The notes beneath the pieces are model-generated. The model did no database searches and had not been told where the DNA came from. It saw nothing but the letters and a program-made list of their open reading frames with translations. The position numbers and the translations under genes are program-made. Shown one piece after another: positions 34,353-43,086 of a stretch of DNA of 64,000 bases. The stretch is from Dyella sp. EPa41 (GTDB taxonomy: Bacteria > Pseudomonadota > Gammaproteobacteria > Xanthomonadales > Rhodanobacteraceae): contig NZ_BCPR01000012.1 in the NCBI RefSeq assembly GCF_016586165.1, positions 1 to 64,000 on the forward strand, in the 5' to 3' direction. Position 1 is the first letter of the stretch; each line of letters starts with the position of its first letter.

Positions 34353-34916
34353 ATGAGCGACCAGCAACTCCTGATCATTGATGACGACGCCACCTTCGCC
34401 CGTGTCCTTGCGCGCGCACTCAGCTCGCGTGGGTTCGAGGTGATCACCGCCAGCAACGCCGATGAAGCGCGCGCCCTGACCCGGCGGCACCAGCCGCGTT
34501 ACTGCGTGCTCGACCTGAAGCTGGGCGAGGAAAACGGCCTACGCCTGATTCCCGAACTGCAGGCACTGGTACCGGAAATCCGCGTCCTGCTGCTTACCGG
34601 CTACGCCTCGATCGCCACCGCCGTGGAAGCGATCAAGCGCGGCGCGCACGACTACCTGGCCAAGCCGGTCGACGCCGACGCCGTGGTTCGCGCCCTGCTC
34701 GACGGCGACACCAGCACCGGTGACGACGATGTGGTCGATGCCCCTGAAGCACCGCTCGCCTTGCGCCGCCTCGAGTGGGAGCACATTCAGCGCGTGCTGA
34801 CCGAGTGCGACGGCAACATCTCCGAGACCGCGCGCCGCCTGGGCATGCATCGCCGCACGCTGCAGCGCAAGCTCAGCAAGCACCCGGTGCGCGAGCGTCC
34901 CGACGCTGACGATTGA
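34353..34916 (+). CDS. regA: Response regulator RegA/PrrA/ActR family
   Basis: 187 residues from the ATG at 34353. Receiver domain with IIDDD at the N-terminus, phosphoacceptor Asp54 in CVLDLKLGEENG and the lysine in YLAKPVD. The C-terminus is a Fis-type helix-turn-helix (GNISETARRLGMHRRTLQRK), the compact RegA architecture without an AAA domain. It is cognate to the RegB-like kinase just upstream. An upstream in-frame extension to 34281 lacks family similarity and is not used. Confidence 0.93.
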   Translation: MSDQQLLIIDDDATFARVLARALSSRGFEVITASNADEARALTRRHQPRYCVLDLKLGEENGLRLIPELQALVPEIRVLLLTGYASIATAVEAIKRGAHDYLAKPVDADAVVRALLDGDTSTGDDDVVDAPEAPLALRRLEWEHIQRVLTECDGNISETARRLGMHRRTLQRKLSKHPVRERPDADD

Positions 34917-34979
34917 TGGTCTGCCCGTGCGAGGCCGTGGCGGTGTCCACCGCCTTGGCCTGGTGCGCCCGACTCGCCG

Positions 34980-36023
34980 TCAAGGCTGATTCGACGAATT
35001 GTCCGCCGGCAACGGCTCGGTCGTGCCGTCGTCTTCGTCGCCATAGATCGCCACGTGCGGCACGCCATCGGCCCCGATCCAGCCGCGATACATGCCGTCG
35101 GTGTTGAACGGCATGGCGATGGTGCCGTTGCTGTCCAGCGCGATGGCGCCGCCGTTGCCGCCCATCGAGGGAATTTCCTGGTTGATCACCTCGGCCGCTG
35201 CGCGCCTCAGCGGCACGCGCATCTGCGTCACCCGCATGCAGATTTCATGCGCCGCCACGGTGCGCAGGTAGTACTCGCCCCAGCCCGTGCCTGATACCGC
35301 GCAACCGGAATTGGCGTAGGTGCCGGCGCCGATGATCGGCGAGTCGCCGATGCGCCCCCAGCGCTTGTCGTTCATGCCGCCCGTCGAGGTACCCGCGGCC
35401 AGGTGCCCTTCGGCATCCAGCGCCACGGCGCCCACGGTACCGAAATGTTTGGCCGTCTCGACGTCCGAATGCCTGACCTTGTCGGCATCTTCCTTGAGCG
35501 CCTTCTGCAGTTGCTGCCAGCGCTCCTCGGTGCGGAAGTAGGAAGGGTCGACCAGCTCGACGCCGACGCTCTTGGCGAACGCCTCCGCGCCGTCTCCCAC
35601 CAGCATCACATGGTCGGATTTCTCCATCACGGCGCGGGCGAGAAGGATGGGATTCTTCACCCGGTGCACGCCGGCCACCGAGCCGGCGCCAAGCGTCGCG
35701 CCGTCCATGATGGCCGCGTCCAGCTCGTTCTTGCCGTCGTGCGTGAACACCGAGCCCTTGCCGGCGTTGAAGTTGGGATCGTCCTCGAGCACGGTGATCG
35801 CCGCGGAGACGGCATCCACCGCCGCCTTGCCGGATTTCAGCTGCGCATAGCCCTTCTGCAGCGCCTGCGTCAGCGCCGCGCGCACCGCCTTTTCCCTGGC
35901 CGGGCTCATCTCGCGCTTGATCACCCCGGCGCCGCCGTGGATCACGAGAACGGGCGCGGCGGCATGGCTCATGGACGCGATTCCCAGCGCCGCCATGGCG
36001 GCGACAAGACGGCAGGACTTCAC
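34980..36023 (-). CDS. Exported isoaspartyl peptidase/L-asparaginase (Ntn hydrolase, plant type)
   Basis: 347 residues from a GTG at 36023 preceded by GGGGAG at a good distance; the start gives a signal peptide ([20 protein letters not shown]). Ntn-hydrolase motifs: [10 protein letters not shown] near the N-terminus, [20 protein letters not shown]. The autocleavage site is [11 protein letters not shown], with Thr196 as the new N-terminal nucleophile. Downstream motifs are [20 protein letters not shown] and [10 protein letters not shown]. It is synthesised as a precursor that splits into alpha and beta chains and removes isoaspartyl residues or hydrolyses asparagine in the periplasm. Divergent from the CoA-transferase gene. 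Confidence 0.93.
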   Translation of the reverse strand: MKSCRLVAAMAALGIASMSHAAAPVLVIHGGAGVIKREMSPAREKAVRAALTQALQKGYAQLKSGKAAVDAVSAAITVLEDDPNFNAGKGSVFTHDGKNELDAAIMDGATLGAGSVAGVHRVKNPILLARAVMEKSDHVMLVGDGAEAFAKSVGVELVDPSYFRTEERWQQLQKALKEDADKVRHSDVETAKHFGTVGAVALDAEGHLAAGTSTGGMNDKRWGRIGDSPIIGAGTYANSGCAVSGTGWGEYYLRTVAAHEICMRVTQMRVPLRRAAAEVINQEIPSMGGNGGAIALDSNGTIAMPFNTDGMYRGWIGADGVPHVAIYGDEDDGTTEPLPADNSSNQP

Positions 36024-36200
36024 AGACGGTACTCCCCTAGCTTTGGCCGGAGTATATCCAGCGCCTGCACCATCCTCATCCGGATGGTGGACCGGGCCCG
36101 TTACCGCGTTTTTCAGGGCCTTGGACCTTGGTACAACGTGAGCGGCCGGCATTCCGTCGTATCCTTGGAAGCTGGCTATCCCTGCAAGAAGGCACCAGCA

Positions 36201-37553
36201 ATGGACAAGGTTTATGCAAGCGCGGCGCAAGCTCTCGACGGGCTGCTGTTCGACGACATGACCATCGCCGCCGGCGGCTTCGGCCTCTGCGGCATCCCCG
36301 AGAACCTGATCGCGGCGCTGCTGAAAGCCGGAACCAAGGGGCTCACCATTGTCGGCAACAACGCCGGCGTGGATGACTTCGGCATGGGCCCGCTGCTCAA
36401 GACCCGCCAGGTGAAGCGCGTGTACGCCTCCTACGTGGGCGAAAACAAGGAATTCGAACGCCAGGTGCTGGCCGGCGAGCTGGAATTGCATCTGGTGCCG
36501 CAGGGCACGCTGGCCGAGAAGCTGCGCGCGGGCGGCGCCGGCATCCCCGGCTTCTATACCCGCACCGCCTTCGGCACCAAGCTCGCCGAGGGCAAGGAAA
36601 CCAAGGTCTTCGACGGCAAGGAATACGTGCTGGAGGAAGCCATCCACGCCGACGTGTCGATCGTGAAGGCATGGAAGGGCGATCGCCTCGGCAACCTGGT
36701 GTTCCGCAAGACCGCGCGCAACTTCAACCCGATGATCGCCACCTGCGGCAAGGTCTGCGTCGCGGAAGTGGAAGAGCTGGTGGAAGTGGGCACGCTGGAG
36801 CCCGACAACATCCACGTGCCGGGCATCTACGTCGACCGCATCATCCAGGGGCCCTCGTACGAGAAGCGCATCGAGTTCCGCACCATCGCCGGCGCCAACA
36901 CCGGCAAGGAAAGCCCGATCCGCACGGCGATGGCGCAGCGCGCCGCCAAGGAGCTGCAGGACGGTTTCTACGTGAACCTGGGCATCGGCATCCCCACGCT
37001 CGTTGCGAACTACATCCCGCCGGGCATGGACGTCACGCTGCAATCGGAGAACGGCCTGCTCGGCATCGGCCCGTTCCCGGACGACGCGCATGTGGACCCG
37101 GACCTGATCAACGCCGGCAAACAGACCATCACCACCCTGCCCGGCTCGAGCTTCTTCTCCAGCGCCGAGTCGTTCGCGATGATCCGCGGCGGCCACATCG
37201 ACCTGTCGATCCTCGGCGGCCTGGAAGTGTCCTGCACCGGCGACCTCGCCAACTGGATGGTCCCCGGCAAGATGGTAAAGGGCCCCGGTGGCGCCATGGA
37301 CCTGGTCAGCGGCGTGAAGCGCGTGGTGGTGCTGATGGAACACACCGCGAAGGACGGCTCGCCCAAGATCAAGAACCAGTGCGACCTGCCCATCACCGGC
37401 AAGGAATGCGTGGACCTGATCATCACCGACCTGTGCGTGTTCTCGGTGGAAAAGGGCCAGGGCCTCACCCTGATCGAGCTGCACGACGGCGTGACGCTTG
37501 AGGATGTGAAGGCCAAGACGGGGTGTGCGTTCGCCGTCTCGCCCGAGCTATAA
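36201..37553 (+). CDS. Single-chain (A+B fused) 3-oxoacid CoA-transferase
   Basis: 450 residues combining both subunits of succinyl-CoA:3-ketoacid CoA-transferase in one frame. Residues 1 to about 232 are the A subunit ([36 protein letters not shown]-like [27 protein letters not shown]). A short joint IAGANTGKE leads into the B subunit ([20 protein letters not shown]), with the catalytic glutamate Glu283 in [10 protein letters not shown] and [11 protein letters not shown] later. It moves CoA between succinyl-CoA (or acetyl-CoA) and acetoacetate, feeding ketone bodies into central metabolism. In Xanthomonas relatives the two subunits are usually separate adjacent genes; the fused form resembles mitochondrial SCOT. 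Confidence 0.93.
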   Translation: MDKVYASAAQALDGLLFDDMTIAAGGFGLCGIPENLIAALLKAGTKGLTIVGNNAGVDDFGMGPLLKTRQVKRVYASYVGENKEFERQVLAGELELHLVPQGTLAEKLRAGGAGIPGFYTRTAFGTKLAEGKETKVFDGKEYVLEEAIHADVSIVKAWKGDRLGNLVFRKTARNFNPMIATCGKVCVAEVEELVEVGTLEPDNIHVPGIYVDRIIQGPSYEKRIEFRTIAGANTGKESPIRTAMAQRAAKELQDGFYVNLGIGIPTLVANYIPPGMDVTLQSENGLLGIGPFPDDAHVDPDLINAGKQTITTLPGSSFFSSAESFAMIRGGHIDLSILGGLEVSCTGDLANWMVPGKMVKGPGGAMDLVSGVKRVVVLMEHTAKDGSPKIKNQCDLPITGKECVDLIITDLCVFSVEKGQGLTLIELHDGVTLEDVKAKTGCAFAVSPEL

Positions 37554-37634
37554 ACCCTTCCCCCAACGTTCTGTCGTAACATGGGGCCGGGCCGGCAGGC
37601 CGCTCCGCAAGAACGCGGAACCAAGGGGGAAACA

Positions 37635-39863
37635 ATGCGCAAGGTGCTTTTTGCGCTGCTGGCGTTGGGCGCCAGCAGCGTTTGTGTTGCCGGTGCACCA
37701 GAACTGGTCCGGCAAATCTCCACCAAGGACAGCTTCCTTCAGGGAAACGAACGGCTGTTCCCTGTCGATCTGCAACGCGACGCCGTGCGGACCGCCCAGA
37801 CTGAAGGTGGTTTATGGTTCACGACGCCCGATGGCGAACACCTTTTTGCCCGAACGGTCCGCGTCGACAAGCAGGCCGATGGCAACCAGACCTGGATAGG
37901 CACGCTGGCAACCAAGAGCGGTGATCGCAGCATCGTCATAACCGTGGGGACAGACGCCGTCTTCGGCTCTCTCCTTTCATCGGATGCCAAGCCGCTACGG
38001 TTGGTCACCCGCCAGGGCAAGAGTTACATCACCAAGCGTGACGAGCAGATTGCCGCCGCCCAGGCAACGCTGCAGGCGCCGTTCACCGCGCCGGTTGACT
38101 ATGTACTGCCACCGGTCGCGAAGACCCCTCCCACGGGCGGTTCGCGTGTGCAATCGGCCGCGGCGGGAGCCACACTTCTGGCAGCGGCGCCGGGAACCGG
38201 TCCCACCGTGGATGTCTTGCTGGGCTACACCCCCGGCATGGTGACGCAGATCGGCTCGGCGTCGGGAGTGGTGACCCGCCTGAACTACCTGGTTGCAGTG
38301 GCTAACCAGGCATACAGCGATAGCCAGGTCAGCGGCCGCGTGCGGTTGGTTGGCACCATGCTGGTGAACTACCAGGACTACAGCAATGACAACACGGTCC
38401 TCACGGATCTGGTGAACCCCTCCAGCACGGGTCCTCTGGCCGCGCTCCGGGCTCAGCGCCATGCGCTGGGTGCGGACCTGGTCAGTCTGGTCCGCCCCTT
38501 CTCGTCGACCGGCCAAGGCGGCGTATGTGGCCTGGGCTACCTCAATTTCTCAAGCGGAGCGCCACTCTCCACGGCCTTGGCGCCTTATGGCTATTCAACC
38601 ATCGGGGACGGTGTGAATGGCGGGTATTACTGCCTCGATACGACGCTGGCACATGAGATGGGCCACAACATGGGGCTGGCCCATGACATTGCCGACGCCA
38701 ATGGCCCGGGAGTCTTTCCTTACGCTTATGGCTGGCGCCAGACACTCACCACCGGCAGCTTCTACACCATCATGGCCTACAGTGCTGACAATCAACAGCC
38801 TGTGCCTTATTTCGCCGACCCGGCCATCAATCTCTGCAATGGAAATCCTTGCGGCGACGTGACTCAGGCCAATCAGACCCTGGCTCTTAACCAGACCATG
38901 TCCATCGTTGCGGCGTTCAATGCCCCGGGGCAGCCTTCTCTTGACCTGGACGGCGATGGGTCAGCCGACCTGATGCTGCAGAATCCTTCGATAGGGCAGT
39001 ACGCCTCTCTGCTTGTGCAAGACGCCTCGGTCCAGAGTGGAAGAATCGTATCCGTCGCTGCCGGTTATCACATCGCAGCCATCGGCGACTTCGACAACAG
39101 CGGCTCGACCGATCTGGTGTGGACCAGCGCGGCCAATGATCTCTATTTGTGGATGAACGATGGCACGGGACATTTCGCTTCGAACTACCTCGGCGTGTAT
39201 CCCGCAGGATGGACGTTGATCGGTGCAGCCGACCTGAACGGTGACGGCAAGTCCGATCTCTTGTGGATGAACAACACGACACATCAGTTCGGCTATTGGC
39301 TCATGGACGGCGCCAAGTCAACCTCCATCCGATCCGTCAACGTGACCCCGGGGTACTACATCGCAGCCGTTGGAGATTTCGAGGGCAACGGTCATACGGA
39401 CCTGGTTTGGACCAGCCCCAACAACGACCTATACCTGTGGATCAACAACGGCAGCGGCTCCTTCAGCAGCGTTCGCGGCCTGGACTATCCCGCTGGCTGG
39501 CAGTTGGTCGGTGCCGGTGACGTCGATGGCGACCAGAAAGCAGACCTGATCTGGACGAACGATACGACGCACCAATTCGCCTATTGGACGATGAACGGCA
39601 CGACGCGAACAGGCTATAGCATCAGCACGATGCCTTCCGGATACCACATTGCGGCGATCGACAGGTTTTCGTCATCAGTGGTCAGCATTCTGTGGAACGC
39701 CCCGGGCAATTACCTCTATCTCTGGAGGAATAATGGCAGCGGCGCCTTCAGCACCGATACGGAGTTGCTTAGCTTTCCCGCAGACCCGACGGGCAGCACT
39801 GGCTTTTACTGGGCTTATCCGAATGGATGGAGCGTGGTCTCTGGCCTGATTACCAGGCCGTAG
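37635..39863 (+). CDS. Secreted reprolysin-like zinc metalloprotease with FG-GAP/VCBS repeats
   Basis: 742 residues from the ATG at 37635, with a signal peptide (KVLFALLALGASSVCVAG). Residues 1-185 form a propeptide-like region. The catalytic domain carries the metzincin zinc motif HEMGHNMGLAHD (340-351) with the Met-turn methionine at 380 (FYTIMAYS), as in M12B/reprolysin-like proteases. The C-terminal 330 residues hold a series of about 55-65 residue repeats alternating GYHIAAIGDF(D/E)...TDLVWTS..NDLYLW and PAGW.LIGA.D.(N/D)GD.K.DL.W, i.e. FG-GAP/VCBS-type calcium-binding beta-propeller blades. It is probably exported, possibly through type II secretion, to degrade external protein. It converges on the kinase gene with only four bases between them. 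Confidence 0.9.
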   Translation: MRKVLFALLALGASSVCVAGAPELVRQISTKDSFLQGNERLFPVDLQRDAVRTAQTEGGLWFTTPDGEHLFARTVRVDKQADGNQTWIGTLATKSGDRSIVITVGTDAVFGSLLSSDAKPLRLVTRQGKSYITKRDEQIAAAQATLQAPFTAPVDYVLPPVAKTPPTGGSRVQSAAAGATLLAAAPGTGPTVDVLLGYTPGMVTQIGSASGVVTRLNYLVAVANQAYSDSQVSGRVRLVGTMLVNYQDYSNDNTVLTDLVNPSSTGPLAALRAQRHALGADLVSLVRPFSSTGQGGVCGLGYLNFSSGAPLSTALAPYGYSTIGDGVNGGYYCLDTTLAHEMGHNMGLAHDIADANGPGVFPYAYGWRQTLTTGSFYTIMAYSADNQQPVPYFADPAINLCNGNPCGDVTQANQTLALNQTMSIVAAFNAPGQPSLDLDGDGSADLMLQNPSIGQYASLLVQDASVQSGRIVSVAAGYHIAAIGDFDNSGSTDLVWTSAANDLYLWMNDGTGHFASNYLGVYPAGWTLIGAADLNGDGKSDLLWMNNTTHQFGYWLMDGAKSTSIRSVNVTPGYYIAAVGDFEGNGHTDLVWTSPNNDLYLWINNGSGSFSSVRGLDYPAGWQLVGAGDVDGDQKADLIWTNDTTHQFAYWTMNGTTRTGYSISTMPSGYHIAAIDRFSSSVVSILWNAPGNYLYLWRNNGSGAFSTDTELLSFPADPTGSTGFYWAYPNGWSVVSGLITRP

Positions 39864-39867
39864 CCAA

Positions 39868-40854
39868 TTATCCGGCAACGACCGGCGTCGACTCCGGAAA
39901 CCGGATGCGCGCGATGTGCCTGCGGTCATCGCGCGTCTGCAGTTCCAGCGGCCAGCGGAAGCGTTCGCTGATGCGCTGGGCGATGGCCAGTTCGAAACCG
40001 TGGCGGTTCGCGGCCGGGGGGGCGGAGGCATCGCCGCGGTGCGTCACGGTGACGACGCCGGGCATGACCGTGACCACCACGGTGCCGCCTTCCGCCTGCT
40101 GGCAGGCGTTGCGGATCAGTTGCCAGCACAGCACGGAAAAAACGCGGGGGGAGCCGTGCAGCGCGAAGCGGGCCGGCTCTTCCAGCTCCAGCGTGATGGG
40201 TCGCCCTTCCAGCATGGCCAGCACGTCAGGCAGCTCGTGCCTGATGACGTCGTTGACGACGAAGTCTTCTTCGGTGAGCCCGTTGTCCGATTCGCGCGCG
40301 AGGATCAGCAGCGCTTCCACCAATGCCTCCATCTCGCGCGTCGAACGCTTGATGCGCTGCACCGAGCGCTGGCCGAATTCACCGAGCGAGAGGTCATCCG
40401 CCAGCATGTCGGCCGACATCTTGATCACGGTGAGCGGGCTGCGCAGTTCGTGGCTGGCATCGCGCGTGAAGTTGCGTTCGCGCTGGTTGTAGCCGGCGAT
40501 GCGGTTGGCGAAGCCGTACAGGCTGTTGGCCAGCGTCATCACGTCCGCGTCCGTGCGGCGTGGCAACTGGTCGGGACGCCAGCCGTCGAGATCCAGGGAG
40601 CCTTCGTCCCAGCGGCTCACGGCACGCGCCAGGCGGACCACGGGCGACCACTGGTGCCACGCGGCGAACCAGGCCAGCACGCTGATGATGACGATCAGCG
40701 CGAGCACGGCGCCGATGGGCGCCACGTTGTAGACGCCCATCAGGCAAACGATCACCACGGCCAGCCATTGCAGACCGAAAATGATCGCGAGACGTCGATG
40801 GAACAGCCCGCGTCCCAAGGCCGACGCGGGCCGCGCAGTGCCCCTGCTTGCCAT
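39868..40854 (-). CDS. Sensor histidine kinase with atypical ATP-binding domain
   Basis: 328 residues. Two close membrane helices (IIFGLQWLAVVIVCLMGVY; GAVLALIVIISVLAWFAAW) are separated by only a few residues, so it has almost no periplasmic sensor. A HAMP-like linker is followed by the H-box RDASHELRSPLTVIK with His135. The N-box is present as WQLIRNACQQAEGG. The G1 box normally DxGxG is replaced by HRGDASAP, and the G2 GLGLA by HGFELA, so ATP binding may be weakened or altered. The following gene order (regulator then kinase, 20 bases apart) shows it belongs with the OmpR-type regulator. It probably senses membrane state. Confidence 0.85.
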   Translation of the reverse strand: MASRGTARPASALGRGLFHRRLAIIFGLQWLAVVIVCLMGVYNVAPIGAVLALIVIISVLAWFAAWHQWSPVVRLARAVSRWDEGSLDLDGWRPDQLPRRTDADVMTLANSLYGFANRIAGYNQRERNFTRDASHELRSPLTVIKMSADMLADDLSLGEFGQRSVQRIKRSTREMEALVEALLILARESDNGLTEEDFVVNDVIRHELPDVLAMLEGRPITLELEEPARFALHGSPRVFSVLCWQLIRNACQQAEGGTVVVTVMPGVVTVTHRGDASAPPAANRHGFELAIAQRISERFRWPLELQTRDDRRHIARIRFPESTPVVAG

Positions 40855-40874
40855 GTCAGTTCATGCGCTACCGA

Positions 40875-41606
40875 TCATGCCGGCTGCGAGGCAGTAGCGA
40901 CCTCCGATTCGAGATCGGCAAGGCGGTATCCGGCGGAGTGGATGGTATGCAGCAACGGACGATCGAACGGCTTGTCGATCACCCGGCGCAGGTTATAGAG
41001 ATGCGACCGCAGCGTGTCCGAATCGGGCAGCGTGTCACCCCAGATTTCGCGCTCGATGTCGCGGCGGCTCACCACGCGCGGTGATTCGCGCATGAGGATG
41101 GCGAGCAACTTCAACCCGATCGGCGACACGGTGAGCTCCTGGCCGCCTCGGACGAGGCGCAGCGTGGCCGTGTCCAGCGTCATGTCGCCCACCGTGAGTA
41201 TCTCGGTGGACACCTGGCGACGGTCGCGACGGATCAACGCGCGAAGGCGCGCTTCCAGCTCCCGCACTTCGAACGGCTTGACCAGGTAGTCGTCGGCGCC
41301 GGCTTCCAGGCCGACCAGCTTGTCTTCGAGCGTGTCGCGCGCGGTGAGCATCAGCACCGGCGTGGATTTCTTGGCATCGCGGCGAAGCTTGCGGCAGACA
41401 TCCAGGCCATCCATGCCCGGCAGCATCAGGTCGAGCACCACCACGTCGTAGCTGTTGGAGACCGCCAGGTGCAGGCCGCTGACGCCGTCCGCGGCGTAGT
41501 CGACCGAATAACCCCGGCGCTCAAGGAATTCGCCGACCATCTCGGCGATCTGGCGATTGTCTTCGACCAGAAGAATCAGGCCGGACTGTTCATCGCGTGC
41601 GCTCAT
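40875..41606 (-). CDS. OmpR/PhoB-family response regulator
   Basis: 243 residues. Receiver domain: ILLVEDN acidic pocket, phosphoacceptor Asp59 in VVVLDLMLPGMDGLDV, and the lysine in DDYLVKPFEVREL. The C-terminal winged helix (LTVSPIGLKLLAILMRESPR...SRRDIEREIWGD) ends HTIHSAGYRLAD, the OmpR signature. A strong AGGAGG ribosome site precedes the ATG. It is co-transcribed with the downstream kinase. Its promoter region contains repeated TTCAC/GTGAA sites, suggesting autoregulation. Confidence 0.94.
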   Translation of the reverse strand: MSARDEQSGLILLVEDNRQIAEMVGEFLERRGYSVDYAADGVSGLHLAVSNSYDVVVLDLMLPGMDGLDVCRKLRRDAKKSTPVLMLTARDTLEDKLVGLEAGADDYLVKPFEVRELEARLRALIRRDRRQVSTEILTVGDMTLDTATLRLVRGGQELTVSPIGLKLLAILMRESPRVVSRRDIEREIWGDTLPDSDTLRSHLYNLRRVIDKPFDRPLLHTIHSAGYRLADLESEVATASQPA

Positions 41607-41626
41607 CCCTACCTCCTGCAGCTGAC

Positions 41627-41715
41627 TTCACAAAGGTGAACAGCTAACGACCCGCATCGTGAGGCTCGCGTGAAAATCCGCTGACAGATTCACATCGGGT
41701 TGTGAGCGTGTTCAC
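41627..41715. promoter_or_regulatory. Cluster of TTCAC/GTGAA sites upstream of the response-regulator operon
   Basis: The 110-base gap between the regulator and tesA holds an inverted repeat TTCAC-AAAG-GTGAA (41627-41640), then GTGAA at 41670, TTCAC at 41689 and TTCAC at 41711, with GTGAG variants between them. Such density of one pentamer in a short promoter is suggestive of an operator, most simply for the adjacent OmpR-type regulator. The binding protein is not shown. Confidence 0.4.
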
Positions 41716-41716
41716 C

Positions 41717-42334
41717 TTAGTGCAACAGCGGCGTCAAGGCCTTCCACACGTTGTCCAATACCTGGGGCTGCGCGGAGGCGACCGGATGCAGGCCGTCTTC
41801 CTGCATCAGCCCGGGCTTCAGGGCCACGCCGTCGAGCAGGAAGGGCAGCAGTGCGGCCTTCTTGTCCTTCGCTACGTCGGCGTACACCGCCCGCAGACCG
41901 TCACGGTACTGTGGGCCGTAGTTCACCGGCAGTTCGATGCCCAGCAGCAGCACCCGCGCCTTGGCCTGCTGGGCCGCGGCGACCATGGCCGTGAGGTTGT
42001 CGCGCAGCTGGGCCAGCGGCAGCCCGCGCAGGCCGTCGTTGGCGCCCAGCTCGATCACCAATACGGCCGGGTGATATTTCTCCAGCAGCGCCGGCAACCG
42101 GTTGCGGCCGCTCAGCGACGTCTCGCCGCTGATGCTGGCATTGACCACCGTCCAACCCGGCTCCATCTTGGCGAGACGGTCGCCCAGCAGGTGCACCCAG
42201 CCGGACTCGACCGGGATGTTGTGCGCGGCCGACAAGGAATCGCCCAGCACCAGCACGGTTTTCGGCGGGGCCGCCTGGGCGGTGCCGGCGACGGCGCCCA
42301 GCAGCATGACGAGGCAACAAAGGAAACGACGCAT
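41717..42334 (-). CDS. tesA: SGNH/GDSL acyl-CoA thioesterase/arylesterase TesA
   Basis: 205 residues with signal peptide FLCCLVMLLGAVAGTAQAA, so periplasmic. Block I VLVLGDSLSAAHNI carries the nucleophile Ser33. Block III is ELGANDGLRG. Block V is EDGLHPVA with Asp180 and His183. It hydrolyses acyl-CoA and other esters (TesA, lysophospholipase L1, protease I of E. coli). Its ATG overlaps that of the divergent ABC transporter gene within the palindrome CATG; the tesA-ybbA-ybbP arrangement is conserved from E. coli. Confidence 0.95.
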   Translation of the reverse strand: MRRFLCCLVMLLGAVAGTAQAAPPKTVLVLGDSLSAAHNIPVESGWVHLLGDRLAKMEPGWTVVNASISGETSLSGRNRLPALLEKYHPAVLVIELGANDGLRGLPLAQLRDNLTAMVAAAQQAKARVLLLGIELPVNYGPQYRDGLRAVYADVAKDKKAALLPFLLDGVALKPGLMQEDGLHPVASAQPQVLDNVWKALTPLLH

Positions 42335-43055
42335 GAGTGGCACGGCCTCCGCTTTTTCCAACGGTGTTCTTCTGGATGCCATCGATGTTAGCAAGTCGGT
42401 CCAGGGCCCCGAAGGCAGGCTGGATATCCTCTCCGGCGTATCGTTGCAGGTGCGCGATGGGGAGAGCTTCGCCATCGTGGGCGCCTCCGGCTCGGGCAAG
42501 ACCACCCTGCTCGGTCTCCTCGCCGGCCTCGACACGCCCAGCCGCGGCCGCATCGCGCTCGACGGCCATGCGCTGGAATCCATGGACGAGGAAGCGCGCG
42601 CCGACCTGCGCCGCCGCCTCGTCGGTTTCGTGTTCCAGTCGTTCCACCTGCTCCCGGCGCTCACCGCCGAGGAAAACGTCATGCTTCCACTGGAACTGGA
42701 AGGCCGCGACGACGCCCGCGCACGCGCCCGCGAGGCGCTGGAGGCGGTCGAGCTGGCGCCGCGCCGACGCCACTACCCCGCGCAGCTTTCCGGTGGCGAA
42801 CAGCAGCGCGTGGCGATTGCGCGGGCCTTCGTCCATCGGCCTCGCCTGCTGTTTGCCGACGAGCCCACCGGCAATCTCGATCAGCGCACCGGGCATCACA
42901 TCAGCGACCTGATGTTCGCGCTGAATCACGACCATCGCACCACGCTCGTGCTGGTCACGCATGACCCGAAGCTGGCGGCCCGCTGCACGCGCCAGGTCGA
43001 ACTGGACAATGGCCGCGTGATCGCGCCACGTGCAAGCGCAGCGGTGGCGCCATGA
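42333..43055 (+). CDS. ybbA: ABC transporter ATP-binding protein YbbA-like
   Basis: 240 residues of the LolD/MacB-type ATPases. Walker [13 protein letters not shown]-loop VFQSFHLLP, signature LSGGEQQR, Walker [13 protein letters not shown] and the H-loop LVTHD are all present. It pairs with the FtsX-like permease that follows. It may belong to a mechanotransmission-type exporter rather than a classical transporter, as proposed for MacB/YbbAP relatives. Its ATG at 42333 shares bases with the divergent tesA start, leaving no separate intergenic promoter space; its promoter must lie within tesA. Confidence 0.93.
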   Translation: MSGTASAFSNGVLLDAIDVSKSVQGPEGRLDILSGVSLQVRDGESFAIVGASGSGKTTLLGLLAGLDTPSRGRIALDGHALESMDEEARADLRRRLVGFVFQSFHLLPALTAEENVMLPLELEGRDDARARAREALEAVELAPRRRHYPAQLSGGEQQRVAIARAFVHRPRLLFADEPTGNLDQRTGHHISDLMFALNHDHRTTLVLVTHDPKLAARCTRQVELDNGRVIAPRASAAVAP

Positions 43056-43086
43056 GCGCGCGTGCATCGCTGCCGGGGCGTCCGGC

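Noticed and set aside
34980-36023. Type I (bacterial) L-asparaginase
   Set aside because: It lacks the TGGTI motif of that family; the [11 protein letters not shown] autocleavage site shows the plant-type Ntn hydrolase instead.
35403-36200. Upstream extension of the CoA-transferase frame, and the matching 2.5-kb minus-strand frame of the asparaginase
   Set aside because: Each extension simply runs antisense through the neighbouring gene. The internal starts (ATG 36201; GTG 36023) have ribosome sites and family-typical N-termini.
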